Source: Acidimicrobiia bacterium
Lineage (GTDB): Bacteria; Actinomycetota; Acidimicrobiia; UBA5794; JAOTWH01
Assembly (NCBI GenBank): GCA_029863035.1
Contig: JAOTWH010000133.1
Span: 1 to 6,312 of the forward strand
Length of the DNA: 6,312 nucleotides
Reading direction: 5' to 3'
The translations under genes were made by a program, and so were the position numbers. Each line of letters opens with the position of its first letter. Within the stretch, counting starts at the first letter, position 1. A model generated the notes under the pieces. That model had not been told where the DNA came from, ran no database searches, and was given only the letters and a program-made list of their open reading frames with translations. This document shows, one piece after another, positions 5,149-6,312 of this stretch.

Positions 5149-6275
5149 AGCTCCACCATCCCGGCCACCCGGCGTGAGTAGGCGTTACGGATCTCGCCGG
5201 CGTGCGCAATACACGCTCCGTCGACGATCTCGTGATCGAAATCCAGCTTCAGGTCTCCATCTTCCGTGATCAGCTTCAGCAGCTCCGCCACGTTCCTGGC
5301 GTACATCTCGCTGGCGTCGCCGGCCACCCGGCTTGGCAGATCGAGCGGGCCCATCACCGCAGTACCTCGGCAATCGACTGTTTCTCCGGCCACGGTCACC
5401 TCGACGTTGCCCCCCGTTGGGGCAGCCACGTCGATCACAACCGAGCCAGGACGCATCGCTTCCACCATTGGTCCGGTAACGAGGAGCGGCGCCGGCCTGC
5501 CGGGTATCTGGGCGGTGGCGATGACGATGTCGGACTCGGCAACATGGGGTGCCAACGCTTCGAGCTGGCGCTTCTGAGTATCTTCGCCGACCTCTTTGGC
5601 ATATCCACCCTCGGTGCTTGCGTCTTCTTCCGTGGGAGCGGACACGAACCGAGCACCGAGGCTCTCAACCTGTTCTGCGGCCTCTGGGCGGATGTCGTAC
5701 GCCGAAACCACGGCACCTAACCGGCGGGCTGTTGCTATTGCCTGGAGACCGGCGACCCCCGTTCCAAGCACCAGCACCCTGGCCGGTGGGATGGTGCCTG
5801 CTGCGGTGGTGAACATGGGGAGGAAGCGGGTCGACTCCAAGGCGGCCGCCAATACTGCGGCGTAACCAGCGGCGGTGGCTTGGCTCGAGAGAGCGTCCAT
5901 GGACTGGGCGAGCGTGGTGCGCGGCATCGCTTCGAATGCGAACGCGGTCAGCTTGCGTTCGGCCAGCTTGTGGACGATGTCGGCATCTGTGAACGGGGCG
6001 AGCAGCCCGATGACAACTGATCCTTGGTCGAACGAGTCAAGAAAGGACGGCAGCGGCGGCCCCACCAGCACCACGGCCCCGGCGCCTGGTATCGGGTCAT
6101 CCACGACCGTGGCACCCGCCGCCTCGTACTCCTTGTCGAAGAATCCGGCCTTGTGTCCGCCATCATGTTGAACGGAGATCTCGAGCGAGCCCTTGACAAG
6201 CTCGGCGGCGACCTTCGGGGTGATCGCCACCCGCCGTTCCCCGGAACCCTGCTCGAGAGGTACTGCGATGCGCAT
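5145..6275 (-). CDS. pntAA: NAD(P) transhydrogenase subunit alpha-1 (NAD(H)-binding domain I)
   Basis: A 376-residue soluble domain I that binds NAD(H) and exchanges hydride with NADP on PntB. RIAVPLEQGSGERRVAITP (2-20) is the standard N-terminus of the alanine dehydrogenase/PntA fold. The RQD loop is intact with R119, Q124 and D127, followed by ALSSQA (128-133). The Rossmann motif GTGVAG (171-176) and acidic D194 in YDIRP show preference for NAD. The chain ends right after domain I (about 376 residues), so the membrane part is encoded by the next gene. ATG 6275 is preferred; an in-frame TTG at 6311 would add 12 residues that look unlike the family and lies inside the probable promoter. It overlaps pntAB by four bases. 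In the family, it feeds electrons from NADH into NADPH driven by the proton gradient. Confidence 0.96.
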   Translation of the reverse strand: MRIAVPLEQGSGERRVAITPKVAAELVKGSLEISVQHDGGHKAGFFDKEYEAAGATVVDDPIPGAGAVVLVGPPLPSFLDSFDQGSVVIGLLAPFTDADIVHKLAERKLTAFAFEAMPRTTLAQSMDALSSQATAAGYAAVLAAALESTRFLPMFTTAAGTIPPARVLVLGTGVAGLQAIATARRLGAVVSAYDIRPEAAEQVESLGARFVSAPTEEDASTEGGYAKEVGEDTQKRQLEALAPHVAESDIVIATAQIPGRPAPLLVTGPMVEAMRPGSVVIDVAAPTGGNVEVTVAGETVDCRGTAVMGPLDLPSRVAGDASEMYARNVAELLKLITEDGDLKLDFDHEIVDGACIAHAGEIRNAYSRRVAGMVEL

Positions 6276-6283
6276 TGGCCGGC

Positions 6284-6311
6284 AAGGTACGGGTTGCGAA
6301 GGAGATGCCAA
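6284..6311 (-). promoter_or_regulatory. Candidate promoter of the pntAA-pntAB-pntB operon
   Basis: On the minus strand, TTGGCA (6311-6306, five of six bases of TTGACA), a 16-bp spacer and TACCTT (6289-6284, TANNNT pattern). The -10 ends eight bases before ATG 6275, so the mRNA would begin at or next to the start codon, in agreement with the lack of a Shine-Dalgarno. This is the best promoter match in the window. Confidence 0.45.
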
Positions 6312-6312
6312 A

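Noticed and set aside
6276..6311. TTG start at 6311 for PntAA
   Set aside because: The added 12 residues do not resemble the family N-terminus and the codon lies in the -35 part of the probable promoter.
1..6312. Mobile elements, CRISPR arrays, tRNA or rRNA genes, phage genes
   Set aside because: No direct repeat arrays, transposase motifs, tRNA-like cloverleaf or rRNA sequence was found on reading both strands.

Overview
The window is GC-rich bacterial DNA, tightly packed with seven protein genes and no visible RNA genes, insertion sequences or CRISPR arrays. The three-gene split proton-translocating transhydrogenase, the high GC and several starts lacking a Shine-Dalgarno but with a TANNNT hexamer just upstream suggest an actinobacterium, perhaps of the Acidimicrobiia. 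This placement is inference; no marker gene fixes it.

Left part (1-1938): two divergent sulfur amino acid genes. On the minus strand is the first two thirds of an archaeal-type S-adenosylmethionine synthetase, cut by the left window edge. On the plus strand is a compact PLP enzyme of the cystathionine gamma-synthase/lyase family. The 98 bp between them hold a perfect 6-bp inverted repeat and possible promoter elements. One enzyme consumes methionine and the other belongs to a family that makes or breaks methionine, homocysteine or cysteine precursors, so they may form a methionine/SAM module.

Middle part (1939-3488): after a 180-bp convergent gap with small hairpins come a minus-strand FMN nitroreductase-family gene and, divergently on the plus strand, a membrane-anchored protein with three predicted transmembrane segments and a CxxCH haem-binding domain facing outside.

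Right part (3489-6275): a minus-strand pntAA-pntAB-pntB operon, complete and translationally overlapped, encoding the NAD-binding subunit, the small membrane subunit and the large membrane/NADP-binding subunit of the proton-pumping NAD(P) transhydrogenase, which makes NADPH from NADH using the proton gradient. A plausible promoter lies at the right edge of the window.

No obviously new multi-gene system is visible. The most interesting points are the archaeal-type SAM synthetase paired with a divergent PLP enzyme, the absence of histidine from the transhydrogenase membrane domain except for one residue in PntAB, the recurring leaderless start architecture, and the unusual three-helix anchor of the haem-binding protein.
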